Below, piece by piece: positions 51,641-59,114 of a stretch of 59,114 bases of DNA. The first letter of the stretch is position 1; each line of letters starts with the position of its first letter. The stretch comes from JANWHF01 sp036276235 (GTDB lineage: Bacteria; Planctomycetota; Phycisphaerae; Tepidisphaerales; Tepidisphaeraceae), in contig DATBDZ010000070.1 of NCBI GenBank assembly GCA_036276235.1, positions 1 through 59,114 of the forward strand, in the 5' to 3' direction. The translations under genes were made by a program, and so were the position numbers. The notes under the pieces are model-generated. The model saw nothing but the letters and a program-made list of their open reading frames with translations, was not told where the DNA came from and did no database searches.

Positions 51641-52255
51641 TCACTTCTTCTTCCGCTTGTCATCCCCCAGGACTCTGCGGACGCCTATGTACAGGTCGTG
51701 GCATTCTTCGGCTTTGAGGTGATGTTCCACGAAGCGCTGCACCTCGTCGAGCGAGACATCGTCGATGATTTTCTGCTCCTGGAAGAAGGCCAGCATTTCG
51801 GTATCGACCGGGAAGGCATGGCCGTCGAACGCGAAGACCATGACATATGCCTCGACGAAGGGGTGAATGTCGGGGAGCTCGCGCAGGAACTGGCGGGCAT
51901 CGCGCTTGCTCACGGTCTTGAGCCGATCGAGGCTCAGCGTGTGCTCCTTCTCGAAGATGCGGTTGAGCGCCTGCGTGATCATCGTGACGCGCTTCTCGAT
52001 CTGCGGATAGCGCTGGCCGAGCAGGGCCTGCACCTCAAGCTCCGTGGCGACGCGCAACTCGTTGAGATCGACGAATTCCCGCTCGATCACGCGGATCGCC
52101 TCCTCGACGCGGTTGTCAGGAACATCGTAGCTCATCGCGCCGCGCACCAGCGCCTGGAGCGGATCGAACTGCTTGCGCGGCTCGGGCTTTTGTTCCTTTG
52201 TCAGCTTCTTGTGCAGCGACTTCAGGTCGTCGGCGTGTTTGGTGGCGTTTTTCAT
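51641..52255 (-). CDS. Endonuclease III-like HhH-GPD protein, catalytic lysine missing
   Basis: 204 residues. FDPLQALVRGAMSYDV and the helix-hairpin-helix LPDIHPFVEAYVMVFAFDGHAFPVDTEM correspond to the HhH-GPD fold of base-excision glycosylases. The aspartate of VDT is kept, but in the segment equivalent to LPGVGRKTA of endonuclease III, a Phe lies where the Schiff-base Lys should be. The 4Fe-4S cysteines are also absent. Glycosylase/lyase action as in EndoIII is unlikely; monofunctional or structural roles remain possible. No ribosome-binding site is evident; heptamer repeats precede the start. Confidence 0.65.
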   Translation of the reverse strand: MKNATKHADDLKSLHKKLTKEQKPEPRKQFDPLQALVRGAMSYDVPDNRVEEAIRVIEREFVDLNELRVATELEVQALLGQRYPQIEKRVTMITQALNRIFEKEHTLSLDRLKTVSKRDARQFLRELPDIHPFVEAYVMVFAFDGHAFPVDTEMLAFFQEQKIIDDVSLDEVQRFVEHHLKAEECHDLYIGVRRVLGDDKRKKK

Positions 52256-52265
52256 TGGATCGGAT

Positions 52266-52297
52266 CAGTAGGCAGAAGTCAGTAGGCAGTAGTCAGA
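52266..52297. repeat. Heptamer repeats (CAGTAGG/CAGAAGT)
   Basis: Units CAGTAGG, CAGAAGT, CAGTAGG, CAGTAGT and a partial CAGA run directly up to the rbfA stop codon (52298-52300, minus strand). They occupy most of the 42-nt gap to the endonuclease-like gene. Single arm, no hairpin. Confidence 0.8.
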
Positions 52298-52720
52298 TCA
52301 GGACGGCGGATTCGTGTCGGCCTCGTCCTGGGATTCAGTTTCATCTCCGGCATTTGCAGTGCCGTCGCGTTCGGCGTTTTCCTGGGAGATTTTATGCAGC
52401 AGCTCCAGGACTTCGATCTCCTTCTTCGCCTGCTCATCCAGATGGAACTTGATGAACGGGGTCTGGCGGATCGACAGCGCCTTGGTCAGCCGGCTGCGCA
52501 TCAAACCCGCCGAATGTCGCAGCGCGTTGAGAGCGGCGGTCTGGTGGCCCGGCGTGCCCATCACCGTGACGTAAACATCCGCCACCGATAAATCCTGGGC
52601 CACCTTCACGCGCGTGATGCTCGGCAGACCGCTGAGGCGCGGGTCGCTCAGTTCATGCAGGATGATCTGCGCCAGCTCCTGGCGGATCGTGCTTTCAAGT
52701 CGTTCAATTCTTCGGGCCAT
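52298..52720 (-). CDS. rbfA: Ribosome-binding factor A
   Basis: About 140 residues. RIERLESTIRQELAQIILHELSDPRL is the family N-terminus; a KH-like core (VADVYVTVMG; PFIKFHLDE) follows, with an added acidic tail (GDETESQDEAD). RbfA binds the 30S subunit and helps 16S rRNA 5'-end maturation. ATG 52720 gives the standard start; the frame is open to 52798 through non-conserved sequence. No ribosome-binding site is visible: heptamer repeats lie just upstream of the ATG. Confidence 0.9.
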   Translation of the reverse strand: MARRIERLESTIRQELAQIILHELSDPRLSGLPSITRVKVAQDLSVADVYVTVMGTPGHQTAALNALRHSAGLMRSRLTKALSIRQTPFIKFHLDEQAKKEIEVLELLHKISQENAERDGTANAGDETESQDEADTNPPS

Positions 52721-52723
52721 GAT

Positions 52724-52757
52724 TCTGAAACGTGATGCGTGAAACGTGATGCTGAAT
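52724..52757. repeat. Heptamer repeats (CGTGATG/CGTGAAA)
   Basis: TCTGAAA, CGTGATG, CGTGAAA, CGTGATG and CTGAATC in tandem, ending 3 nt before the rbfA start codon. Minus strand: GCATCACGTTTCACGCATCA and so on, with GATTC/GAATC able to pair at its ends. Confidence 0.78.
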
Positions 52758-52812
52758 CGGACCACGATCCCAACATCGAGCGTTGGTTCCTCAAACAAAC
52801 ATCGAGTGCCAT

Positions 52813-53094
52813 CTAAAGCATGTCGATCTGGTAATCGATCAAATCGACCTGTGGGATTGTACGCACGAAATCGACCAGTTTGCTTAGCGCGCCTTGCACA
52901 TATTTGGTGTCGTTGGCGACCATCGCCATTCCGATGATCGATCGCCGGTGCTCATCGAGCGCACCCACCTCGGCGATCGATACATTATGTCCGTGAGCGA
53001 TCCGATCCTTGAGGCTTTTTACAACCCGCCGCTTGTCCTTCAGCGACATCGCATCAGAAATCGAAAGCTCCAGTTGGAGCACGCCGATGGTCAT
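52813..53094 (-). CDS. ylxP: YlxP/DUF503 family protein
   Basis: 93 residues. LELSISDAMSLKDKRRVVKSLKDRI and FNVSIAEVG-like HNVSIAEVGALDEHRRSIIGMAMVAND match DUF503 from end to end. The family is found in nusA-infB operons, where it has been linked to 30S ribosome assembly (known as RbfA-like helper YlxP). The ATG has no adjacent ribosome-binding site. A good one (GGAGG) lies beyond a hairpin formed by heptamer repeats, with the effective spacing restored if the hairpin folds. Confidence 0.9.
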   Translation of the reverse strand: MTIGVLQLELSISDAMSLKDKRRVVKSLKDRIAHGHNVSIAEVGALDEHRRSIIGMAMVANDTKYVQGALSKLVDFVRTIPQVDLIDYQIDML

Positions 53095-53100
53095 TCAATT

Positions 53101-53193
53101 CAGTTGCCAGTTGCCAGTTGTCAGTTGCCAGTGAATGCAAAGCAGGTCTGTCTTTGGCATTTACTGGCAACTGGAAACTGGCAACTGGCAACT
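53101..53193. repeat. Heptamer-repeat hairpin between infB and ylxP
   Basis: Left arm on plus strand: GTTGCCA, GTTGCCA, GTTGTCA, GTTGCCA, GTGAATG. Right arm: TGGCAAC, TGGAAAC, TGGCAAC, TGGCAAC. The arms pair over about 29 bp with one or two mismatches, around a loop region containing GCAAAG and CTTTGGC. It occupies nearly all of the gap. Same family as 47631-47785. Confidence 0.9.
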
Positions 53194-53200
53194 TCCTCCC
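53194..53200 (-). promoter_or_regulatory. Shine-Dalgarno separated from ylxP start by hairpin
   Basis: On the minus strand AGGGAGGA directly follows the infB stop codon (TAG at 53204-53202). It is 100 nt from the ylxP ATG in linear distance. If the heptamer hairpin is folded, one nucleotide on its 5' side and seven on its 3' side (GAATTGA) remain, giving a normal spacing of about 8. Confidence 0.6.
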
Positions 53201-53201
53201 T

Positions 53202-56180
53202 CTACAACGTCCTCTGGATCGTTTCCCGGATATAGGCTTCGAGCACATCGCCGACTTTGATGTCGTCGTAGCCGGCGATCTTGATGCCGCACTCCAGGCC
53301 GCTCTTGACCTCACGGACGTCGTCCTTGAGGCGTTTGAGCGATTCGAGCGTGAGGTCTTCGGTGATGACGACCCCGCCGCGCGTGAGGCGGATCTTGCTG
53401 CCGCGCTGAATGTGGCCATCGGTGACCAGGCAGCCGGCGATGTTGCCGATGCGGCTGACCTTGAACACCTGCCGCACCTCGGCGTGGCCGTGCAGCTTCT
53501 CGCGCAGCTCCGGCTCTAGCATGCCGCTCAGCGCCTTCTTCAGGTCGTCGAAGATCTCGTAAATAATGCGATACAGCTTGATGTCAATGTGATTCTGCTC
53601 GGCCAGCGCCCGGGCCGATTCATCCGGAATCACATGGAACCCGATGATGGCAACCTGATTGGGGTTGTCCTTGTCTTCTGGGTTGACGCGTGTGGCCATC
53701 GCCAGCTCCACGTCGCTTTCGTTGATGCCGCCGACGCCCGAGTGAATCACCTTCACGCGCACCTCGTCGGTGTTCATGTCGGTGACGGACTTGGCCAGCG
53801 TCTCGACGGAACCCTGCACGTCGCCCTTGATGATCAGGTGGATCGTCTTGGTTTCGCCGGCGCGGATCACGTCGGTGAGATTGTCGCGCGTGGTGACCTG
53901 ATTGCGGCCGACCAGCTCCTGCTGGCGGAGCAGGTTGACGCGTTCCTCGGCGATGGCGCGGGCGCGATCAAAGTCAGAGACCTGATACGCCTTGTCGCCC
54001 GCGTTGGGCAGCGCGTTAAGCCCGCCGACCACGACCGGCACGGACGCCGTCGCCGCGGGAATGCTTTCGCCGCGATCGTTCAACAGCATGCGCACGCGGC
54101 CATAAGCCGAGCCGACCAGCACCGCGTCGCCGGGGCGAAGAGTTCCGTCCTGAATGAGCACGGTGGCAACCGCGCCAAGCCCCGGTTCCATTCTTGACTC
54201 GATGACCGTTCCGCGCGCCGGCGCGGTCGGATCGGTCTTCAGATCAAGAAGCTGCGATTGATAGTCGAGGATTTCGATTAGCTCTTCGATGCCCTTGCCG
54301 GTGGTGGCGGAAGTGCGGATCACTTCGATGTCGCCGCCCCACTCGACGGGATTGAGATTCTGGCCGGCAAGCTGTCCGAGCACCTGCTGCTCGTTGGCGT
54401 CGGGGCGATCGATCTTGTTCATCGCGACGACGATCGGCACGTTGGCCGCCCGGGCGTGGTTGATCGACTCGATCGTCTGCGGCTGCACGCCTTCAGCGGC
54501 CGACACGACCAGCACCACCACGTCCGTCATATTCGCGCCGCGGGCACGCATCGAAGTAAACGCCTGGTGACCCGGCGTATCGATGAAGGTGACGCGCTTG
54601 GCGGATTCGCCTTCACCGAGCTGCACCATCCACGCGGCGGTGTGCTGCGTGATGCCGCCCGCTTCGCCGGCGGCAACGTTGGCCTTGCGGATGCGATCGA
54701 GCAGGCTGGTTTTGCCGTGGTCTACGTGGCCCAGAATGGTGACGACCGGCGGCCGCGGAATCAGCTTCTCCGCCACGGGCTCGTGCTCTTCGAACTCGGC
54801 GACGAGCGTTTCTTCCAGCGTCGATTGCTGCGCAATGATCAATTCGGCGCCATATTCCAGCGCGATCATTTCCGCGGTTTCGCGATCGAGGCCCTGATTG
54901 ACGACAGCAAAGATTCCCTGCTTGGCCAGACGCGATTGAATATCGCTGCTCTTGACGCCCAACGCCGCCGAAAGACTCTTGACGGTGATCGGCTCTTCGA
55001 TCTGGATCGGCTCGCCTCTTTGCAAACCGGTCTTGGCAATGATGCCCTGGCCGCGGTGCTGCGTTTTGATGAGCTTTGTCTCGCGCTGGGCGCGATCGCC
55101 GGCGGCGCGATTGAGGCGAATACGCCGCTCTTCCAGATCGGCTTCGGTGAATTCCTTGAGCTTTTCGTGGGCTTCGCCACGCCGGCCATCGGGTCCGCGC
55201 CGGCGATTGGAATTGGTGCGGCTTGCCGCTGCCTTGGCCTTTTTCTTGGCTTCGTCCTCTTCCTCTTCGGAAACCTTCACGCCGCGCCCCTGCTGCGGGC
55301 GGGCTTGGGTAAATGCCGGCTCGTCGGATGACCCTGCCGGGCGGCGCGGGCCGCGCGGAACGGGAATCGATTCGGGCGCTTCGACACGCACAACCTTGGG
55401 CCCCTGCATCTGCGCAGGCTTGAGCAAGGTGAGCTGCGGCGCGGGAATCACTTCACGGCGTTCGATGGTCGCCGGCCCGCTGCCGGGACCTTGCTTGAGA
55501 GTAACCGTCGGCCGCGCGGTAGGCAGCGGCGGACGATGCGCGCCCGGCGCTTGCGGATGAGCCGGCGCTTTGGGGGCGGCGTGCGGCGCGGCGGTGGCTG
55601 CCGCCGCGGCAGGCGCGAGCGGAACATGCGGCGCTATTTCGGGCGCTGCGGGTGGTTCATGGCGCGGCGGCGCAACGGGCTTGAGCGGCTCCATCGCGGG
55701 CGCGGCCGGAGCGGCCGTCGCTGCCGCCGGCTCTGGCTCGACGTGCTCCGCCGGCGCTGGCTTTTGCGCTTCCGGTGGCGCTTCGGCGACCGGCGCGGCG
55801 GTGCTGGCCATCGGCGGTTCCGCCGGCGCTTGCACGACTTCCGTCGGCGCTTCGGTGGCCTGCTGCTCAGCCGACTCCTCGTGCGACTCCTCGCCCTCGG
55901 TCGGCTCGGTGTCTTCGTCGGTCCCCTTCTTCTTGATCGTGCGCGACTTCTTGGGCTTCACCTCAACTGGGGGCGCGGTTTCGACGGCGGTGCCGCCGCC
56001 GCCTCCGCTGTCCAGTCCATGAAACCACTCGCGCACCGTCTCCGACAGACCGATGCTCAGAACGGTCATGTGGTTGGGGACTTTGTCGCCCAGACCTTCC
56101 TCGCGGCACTTGGCGAGGATCGCCTTGCTTTCGACGCCAAGCTCCTTGGCCAGCTGATTGACTCGGATACCTTTAGCCAA
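53202..56180 (-). CDS. infB: Translation initiation factor IF-2
   Basis: About 992 residues. The N-terminal IF2_N fold (IRVNQLAKELGVESKAILA) is followed by a long Pro/Ala/Glu linker (about 70-330), a second IF2_N domain (SLSAALGVKSSDIQSRLAKQG), and the GTPase with GHVDHGKT (about residue 480), DTPGHQAF and NKID. Then come domains II-IV. IF-2 brings initiator tRNA to the 30S subunit. The start is a TTG (LAKGIRVNQ) with GAGGAG 6 nt upstream; the frame is open to 56225 but those residues have no family match. Confidence 0.96.
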   Translation of the reverse strand: MAKGIRVNQLAKELGVESKAILAKCREEGLGDKVPNHMTVLSIGLSETVREWFHGLDSGGGGGTAVETAPPVEVKPKKSRTIKKKGTDEDTEPTEGEESHEESAEQQATEAPTEVVQAPAEPPMASTAAPVAEAPPEAQKPAPAEHVEPEPAAATAAPAAPAMEPLKPVAPPRHEPPAAPEIAPHVPLAPAAAAATAAPHAAPKAPAHPQAPGAHRPPLPTARPTVTLKQGPGSGPATIERREVIPAPQLTLLKPAQMQGPKVVRVEAPESIPVPRGPRRPAGSSDEPAFTQARPQQGRGVKVSEEEEDEAKKKAKAAASRTNSNRRRGPDGRRGEAHEKLKEFTEADLEERRIRLNRAAGDRAQRETKLIKTQHRGQGIIAKTGLQRGEPIQIEEPITVKSLSAALGVKSSDIQSRLAKQGIFAVVNQGLDRETAEMIALEYGAELIIAQQSTLEETLVAEFEEHEPVAEKLIPRPPVVTILGHVDHGKTSLLDRIRKANVAAGEAGGITQHTAAWMVQLGEGESAKRVTFIDTPGHQAFTSMRARGANMTDVVVLVVSAAEGVQPQTIESINHARAANVPIVVAMNKIDRPDANEQQVLGQLAGQNLNPVEWGGDIEVIRTSATTGKGIEELIEILDYQSQLLDLKTDPTAPARGTVIESRMEPGLGAVATVLIQDGTLRPGDAVLVGSAYGRVRMLLNDRGESIPAATASVPVVVGGLNALPNAGDKAYQVSDFDRARAIAEERVNLLRQQELVGRNQVTTRDNLTDVIRAGETKTIHLIIKGDVQGSVETLAKSVTDMNTDEVRVKVIHSGVGGINESDVELAMATRVNPEDKDNPNQVAIIGFHVIPDESARALAEQNHIDIKLYRIIYEIFDDLKKALSGMLEPELREKLHGHAEVRQVFKVSRIGNIAGCLVTDGHIQRGSKIRLTRGGVVITEDLTLESLKRLKDDVREVKSGLECGIKIAGYDDIKVGDVLEAYIRETIQRTL

Positions 56181-56186
56181 ATCGAT

Positions 56187-56192
56187 CTCCTC
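56187..56192 (-). promoter_or_regulatory. Ribosome-binding site deciding a TTG start for infB
   Basis: GAGGAG on the minus strand, separated by ATCGAT (6 nt) from TTG at 56180-56178. No ATG or GTG with a comparable site is found near the conserved IF2_N start. Confidence 0.75.
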
Positions 56193-56243
56193 AACAGACA
56201 AACAAAAACAGACGCACTCACTCAAAGCATTCGCATTGCCGGA

Positions 56244-57761
56244 TTATGCCGGCTCATCCCCGCCTGCCGTTGGCGGTTCCTGGCGCCCCTCGGCCAGTGC
56301 CGCGGTTTGCGCATCTTCGTCATTAAACTCCCCAGCGTTCGGCGGCGCGGTTTCGATTCCCTGGATCGCCTGCTCCTCGGGCGATAGATCATCGCCATTG
56401 GAGGAAAGCGTTTCCTGATGGGTTGTCACTTCCGGCGCGCCGCCCTCGACGGCTTCCATCGGTCCGGGCAGGATCGCCGACAGATCCATCTCGCCATCGG
56501 CGGGTGCCGGGGCCAGAGCCGGTGCTTCCGCCCGCGATCCGCCGCCCAGCAGTGCCGAGCGACCCGCGGCTTTGGCGGAGGCGTCGGCGGCCTTCTTCGC
56601 TTCCTGCTCAACCGCCACCAGCTTCGCCTCTTCACCGGCCCGTGTGACGACCGCCGTTGCCGTCGCCTCATCGATGCCGACTTCTTCCATCAGCGGCCCG
56701 ACACCGACTTCGTCGATATCGCGCACGTCGATCAGGCCAAGAGCGATGATCTTGTCCACATGCTCCTGCGTGATCGCCGGCTCGCTCTTGAGCGTTTGCT
56801 CAAGCCGCTTCACGCCGGCCTGGAATTCCACCGGCGTAAGAATATCTACGTCCCAGCCGGTCAGTCGTGCGGCAAGCCGCACATTCTGCCCGCGCTTGCC
56901 GATCGCAAGACTGAGTTGATCTTCGTTCACGACGACCGTTGCCCGGCCAAGCTCAAAGCAAAGAGAAACTTCAGTGACTTCCGCCGGCTTGAGCGCGTTG
57001 GCGATCAAGATCTGTGACGATTCGTTCCAGCGGACGATGTCGATTTTTTCGCCGCCCAGTTCATCGACGATGTTCTTGATGCGGCTTCCGCGTACGCCGA
57101 CGCACGCGCCGACCGCATCCACCTTGCTGTCGATCGAGCTGACGGCGATCTTCGTTCGATGCCCCGGCTCGCGTGCCAGCGCTTTGATCTCGATCGTGCG
57201 CTCGCCCACTTCCGGAACCTCGCGCTCGAAGAGCCGGCGAATTAATTCCGGGTGGCTGCGGCTAAGGATGATCTTCACCGCATTGAGCGTGTCGCGCACT
57301 TCCATGATCAGCGCCTGGATGCGCTCGCCCACCTGATGCACTTCGCCGGGAATCTGCTCGCTGCGCGGCATGATTCCTTCGGCGCGGCCAAGGCTCACGA
57401 TCATCGTGCCGCCTTCAAAGCGGGCGATGGTGCCGGTGATGATGGTGCCGACGCGATCCTTGAATTCTTCGTAGATGCTGCCGCGCTCGTCCTGACGGAT
57501 GAGCTGGATCATCACCTGCTTCACCGTCTGCGCGCCGATGCGGCCCATGACCGAAAGCGGCAATGTCTGGCCCTGCCGGCTGACGGAAATATCTCCCGTC
57601 GCACGATCCACCGTCACTCCAAACTCACTGGTGTCTTCCGTATTAAATTGTTTGCGCAGACCGGAGGCGATCGCCTGCTCGATGTCAGAGTAAACCTGAT
57701 CGCGCTCGATATTTTTATCGCGTGCGATTCCGTCAACGATACGGATCAATTCCTGATTCAT
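56244..57761 (-). CDS. nusA: Transcription termination/antitermination factor NusA
   Basis: 505 residues. The N-terminal RNA polymerase-binding domain (MNQELIRIVDGIARDKNIERDQ) is followed by S1 (GTIITGTIARFEGGTMIVSLG, about 107-125), then tandem KH domains (VGACVGVRGSRIKNIVDELGG; AIGKRGQNVRLAARLTG). An HhH-like region (ALGLIDVRDIDEVGV) and an acidic Ala/Pro-rich tail follow. NusA modulates pausing and rho-dependent or intrinsic termination. It precedes infB by 63 nt. rimP, normally upstream, is not seen; an ABC ATPase gene lies there. Confidence 0.96.
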   Translation of the reverse strand: MNQELIRIVDGIARDKNIERDQVYSDIEQAIASGLRKQFNTEDTSEFGVTVDRATGDISVSRQGQTLPLSVMGRIGAQTVKQVMIQLIRQDERGSIYEEFKDRVGTIITGTIARFEGGTMIVSLGRAEGIMPRSEQIPGEVHQVGERIQALIMEVRDTLNAVKIILSRSHPELIRRLFEREVPEVGERTIEIKALAREPGHRTKIAVSSIDSKVDAVGACVGVRGSRIKNIVDELGGEKIDIVRWNESSQILIANALKPAEVTEVSLCFELGRATVVVNEDQLSLAIGKRGQNVRLAARLTGWDVDILTPVEFQAGVKRLEQTLKSEPAITQEHVDKIIALGLIDVRDIDEVGVGPLMEEVGIDEATATAVVTRAGEEAKLVAVEQEAKKAADASAKAAGRSALLGGGSRAEAPALAPAPADGEMDLSAILPGPMEAVEGGAPEVTTHQETLSSNGDDLSPEEQAIQGIETAPPNAGEFNDEDAQTAALAEGRQEPPTAGGDEPA

Positions 57762-57877
57762 TCTTTCTCTCGTTTAAAGGCGGCAGCGGCGACCCATGGC
57801 ACAGGTTGCCAACGCAAAAGGCCACCTTTCGGCGGCCCACAGTTTCGCAAAACCTGTAGAAAAGCGTTTCACCCACG

Positions 57878-57900
57878 CACCCGGGGAATTATTCCGGGTG
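57878..57900. repeat. Short hairpin after ABC ATPase gene
   Basis: CACCCGG and CCGGGTG pair across a nine-nucleotide AT-rich loop (GGAATTATT), 38 nt beyond the stop of the ABC gene on the minus strand. No T-run follows, so it is a weak terminator candidate. The remainder of the gap up to nusA shows no other clear signal. Confidence 0.4.
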
Positions 57901-57938
57901 GCGGGCCGCCGCCACATGAGCGTGTCCATGCTGTTGCA

Positions 57939-59114
57939 CTATGCAATCGCATGGAATGGCTCGCTCGTCTGGCTCAGGTTCATCCCGGTCTCTCCGGGTG
58001 CGAAAAAGTGGACCTTTCGCGGATCGACGAACAACGTCATCCGCATCCCGGCCTGAAGGCCCTCCTGGGCCTCCACCCGCGCGACCACCTGATCGTGCAG
58101 GCACGTGCTCACGCACACATCCATTTGACTTCCCAACGGTTCAATGATGTTGATCACAACTTGAATTGGCGCTGTCGCGCCGTCCGCCGGTTTTACTTTC
58201 AGGTGCTCGGGACGAATCCCCAGCACCACAGGCTTACCATTATAGGCCGACAGACGCTCGCGCGCCGCCGCCGAAACTAAGAGGGTAAACCCATTTTCAG
58301 GCAGCGTCAACTCACTTGGCAAATTTCCCACATTCCCTGAACCCGACGCGCAAATATTGCCGGCTGCCATCCCAGAGCGGGCCGCCTCCTTAAATACCAA
58401 GTCTCCAGCAACGTCCTGCAATGCCCCATCGAAGAAATTCATGGTCGGCGTGCCGATGAATCCGGCCACAAACCGGTTGGCGGGCGATTGATATGTCCGC
58501 GTCGGCGTATCCGCCTGATAGATGACTCCGCTATGCATGACGACGATGCGGTCGCCGAGCGTCATCGCCTCTTCCTGATCATGCGTCACATATATACTTG
58601 TGGTCTGCAACCGCTGATGGAGCCGCTTGAGCTCGGCACGAGTGGTCAGGCGAAGTTGAGCATCAAGATTGCTGAGCGGCTCATCAAACAAAAACGCCGC
58701 CGGCTCGCGGACAATCGCCCGCCCCAGCGCCACCCGCTGCCGCTGCCCGCCTGAAAGCTGCGCCGGCTTGCGACGCAATAGCTGCTCGATCCCCAACATT
58801 CGTGCGGCTTCCGCGACGCGCCGATCTCTTTCGCCGGCCGGCACGCCGCGCACCTTCAATCCAAACCCCAGATTCTTCGCGACACTCATATGCGGATAAA
58901 GCGCATAGTTCTGAAACACCATCGCCACATCCCGATCCCGCGGCGGCAGATCATTCACGATGCGATCGCCGATCCGGATCTGCCCCGATGTGATCTCTTC
59001 AAGCCCCGCGATCATCCGCAGCGAAGTCGTCTTGCCACACCCTGAAGGCCCCACGAGGACGACAAACTCGCGATCCGCGATATGCAGGTCGACAGCGTCC
59101 ACCGCCTTCACTCC
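57939..59114 (-). CDS. CUT1-family ABC transporter ATPase (MalK/UgpC-type), 5' end cut off
   Basis: At least 390 residues; the N-terminus runs off the window and the visible part begins G-V-K-A-V-D. Walker A is GPSGCGKTT, Q-loop in MVFQNYALYP, signature LSGGQRQR, Walker B FLFDEPLSNLD, and H-loop VTHDQEEA. The C-terminal 150 residues form a TOBE/OB regulatory domain (VVLGIRPEHLKVKPADG). These ATPases energise uptake of maltose, glycerol-3-phosphate or other oligosaccharides with shared permeases. No permease genes are in the window. Confidence 0.93.
   Translation of the reverse strand, partial: GVKAVDAVDLHIADREFVVLVGPSGCGKTTSLRMIAGLEEITSGQIRIGDRIVNDLPPRDRDVAMVFQNYALYPHMSVAKNLGFGLKVRGVPAGERDRRVAEAARMLGIEQLLRRKPAQLSGGQRQRVALGRAIVREPAAFLFDEPLSNLDAQLRLTTRAELKRLHQRLQTTSIYVTHDQEEAMTLGDRIVVMHSGVIYQADTPTRTYQSPANRFVAGFIGTPTMNFFDGALQDVAGDLVFKEAARSGMAAGNICASGSGNVGNLPSELTLPENGFTLLVSAAARERLSAYNGKPVVLGIRPEHLKVKPADGATAPIQVVINIIEPLGSQMDVCVSTCLHDQVVARVEAQEGLQAGMRMTLFVDPRKVHFFAPGETGMNLSQTSEPFHAIA

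Noticed and set aside
47631..53193. Heptamer repeats as a CRISPR array
   Set aside because: Units are 7 nt with no spacers and no cas genes; arms form hairpins.
54456..55331. Plus-strand frame of 291 codons opposite infB
   Set aside because: IF-2 is certain on the minus strand; this frame is its antisense image.
1..59114. tRNA, rRNA, known riboswitches and insertion sequences
   Set aside because: All gaps were read by eye; no cloverleaf with acceptor pairing, rRNA-like sequence or transposase motif was recognised. A covariance-model search could still find small RNAs.

Overview
The window reads as a high-GC chromosome segment from a planctomycete, possibly a member of Phycisphaerae. This is inferred from family content, not from a marker gene. 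The pointers are a DUF58/BatA/VWA/DUF4175-like module, a PEP-CTERM exoprotein, PDZ plus M6 metalloproteases, zinc-ribbon membrane proteins and many intergenic palindromic elements. No rRNA, tRNA, CRISPR array or transposase gene was seen.

Region 1 (1-3.8 kb) has a membrane acyltransferase, a serine beta-lactamase-like hydrolase and a PilZ protein preceded by a tiny overlapping leader ORF. Region 2 (3.8-22.3 kb) is a surface-polysaccharide locus. It opens with a complete-looking route to a polyprenyl-phosphate arabinofuranose donor: a HAD phosphatase fused to a UbiA-type phosphoribosyltransferase, then DprE1-like and DprE2-like proteins. A GT-C-like membrane protein, four glycosyltransferases of families 2 and 4, a GT11-like fucosyltransferase, three methyltransferases, a WcaF-like acetyltransferase, an O-antigen ligase-like protein and a flippase follow. 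Region 3 (22.4-28.3 kb) is mixed: two zinc-ribbon or small membrane proteins behind a duplicated leader, a YjbR-like protein, a Gfo/Idh/MocA oxidoreductase, a nucleotidyltransferase overlapping a small basic protein, and an asparagine-synthase-like protein.

Region 4 (28.7-45.1 kb, all minus strand) runs, in transcription order, two PDZ-M6 protease paralogues (the first with HExxR in place of HExxH), a membrane-anchored pseudokinase, DUF58, BatA-like VWA, a second VWA protein, a large DUF4175-like membrane/coiled-coil protein and a secreted terpene-cyclase-fold protein. No MoxR ATPase is present in the window. A PEP-CTERM gene follows on the plus strand and ends at a strong bidirectional terminator.

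Region 5 (46.9-59.1 kb, minus strand) is a housekeeping run: a CUT1-type ABC ATPase (cut by the window edge), nusA, infB, ylxP, rbfA, an endonuclease-III-like protein, hisG, a TPR lipoprotein and yebC. Five of its intergenic gaps carry heptamer-based repeats. At infB/ylxP the repeat forms a long near-perfect hairpin lying between a good Shine-Dalgarno and the ylxP start codon. Folding it would leave a spacing of about 8 nt. This hairpin-bridged arrangement, the arabinose-donor trio and the pseudoenzyme-rich VWA/protease block are the most interesting items.
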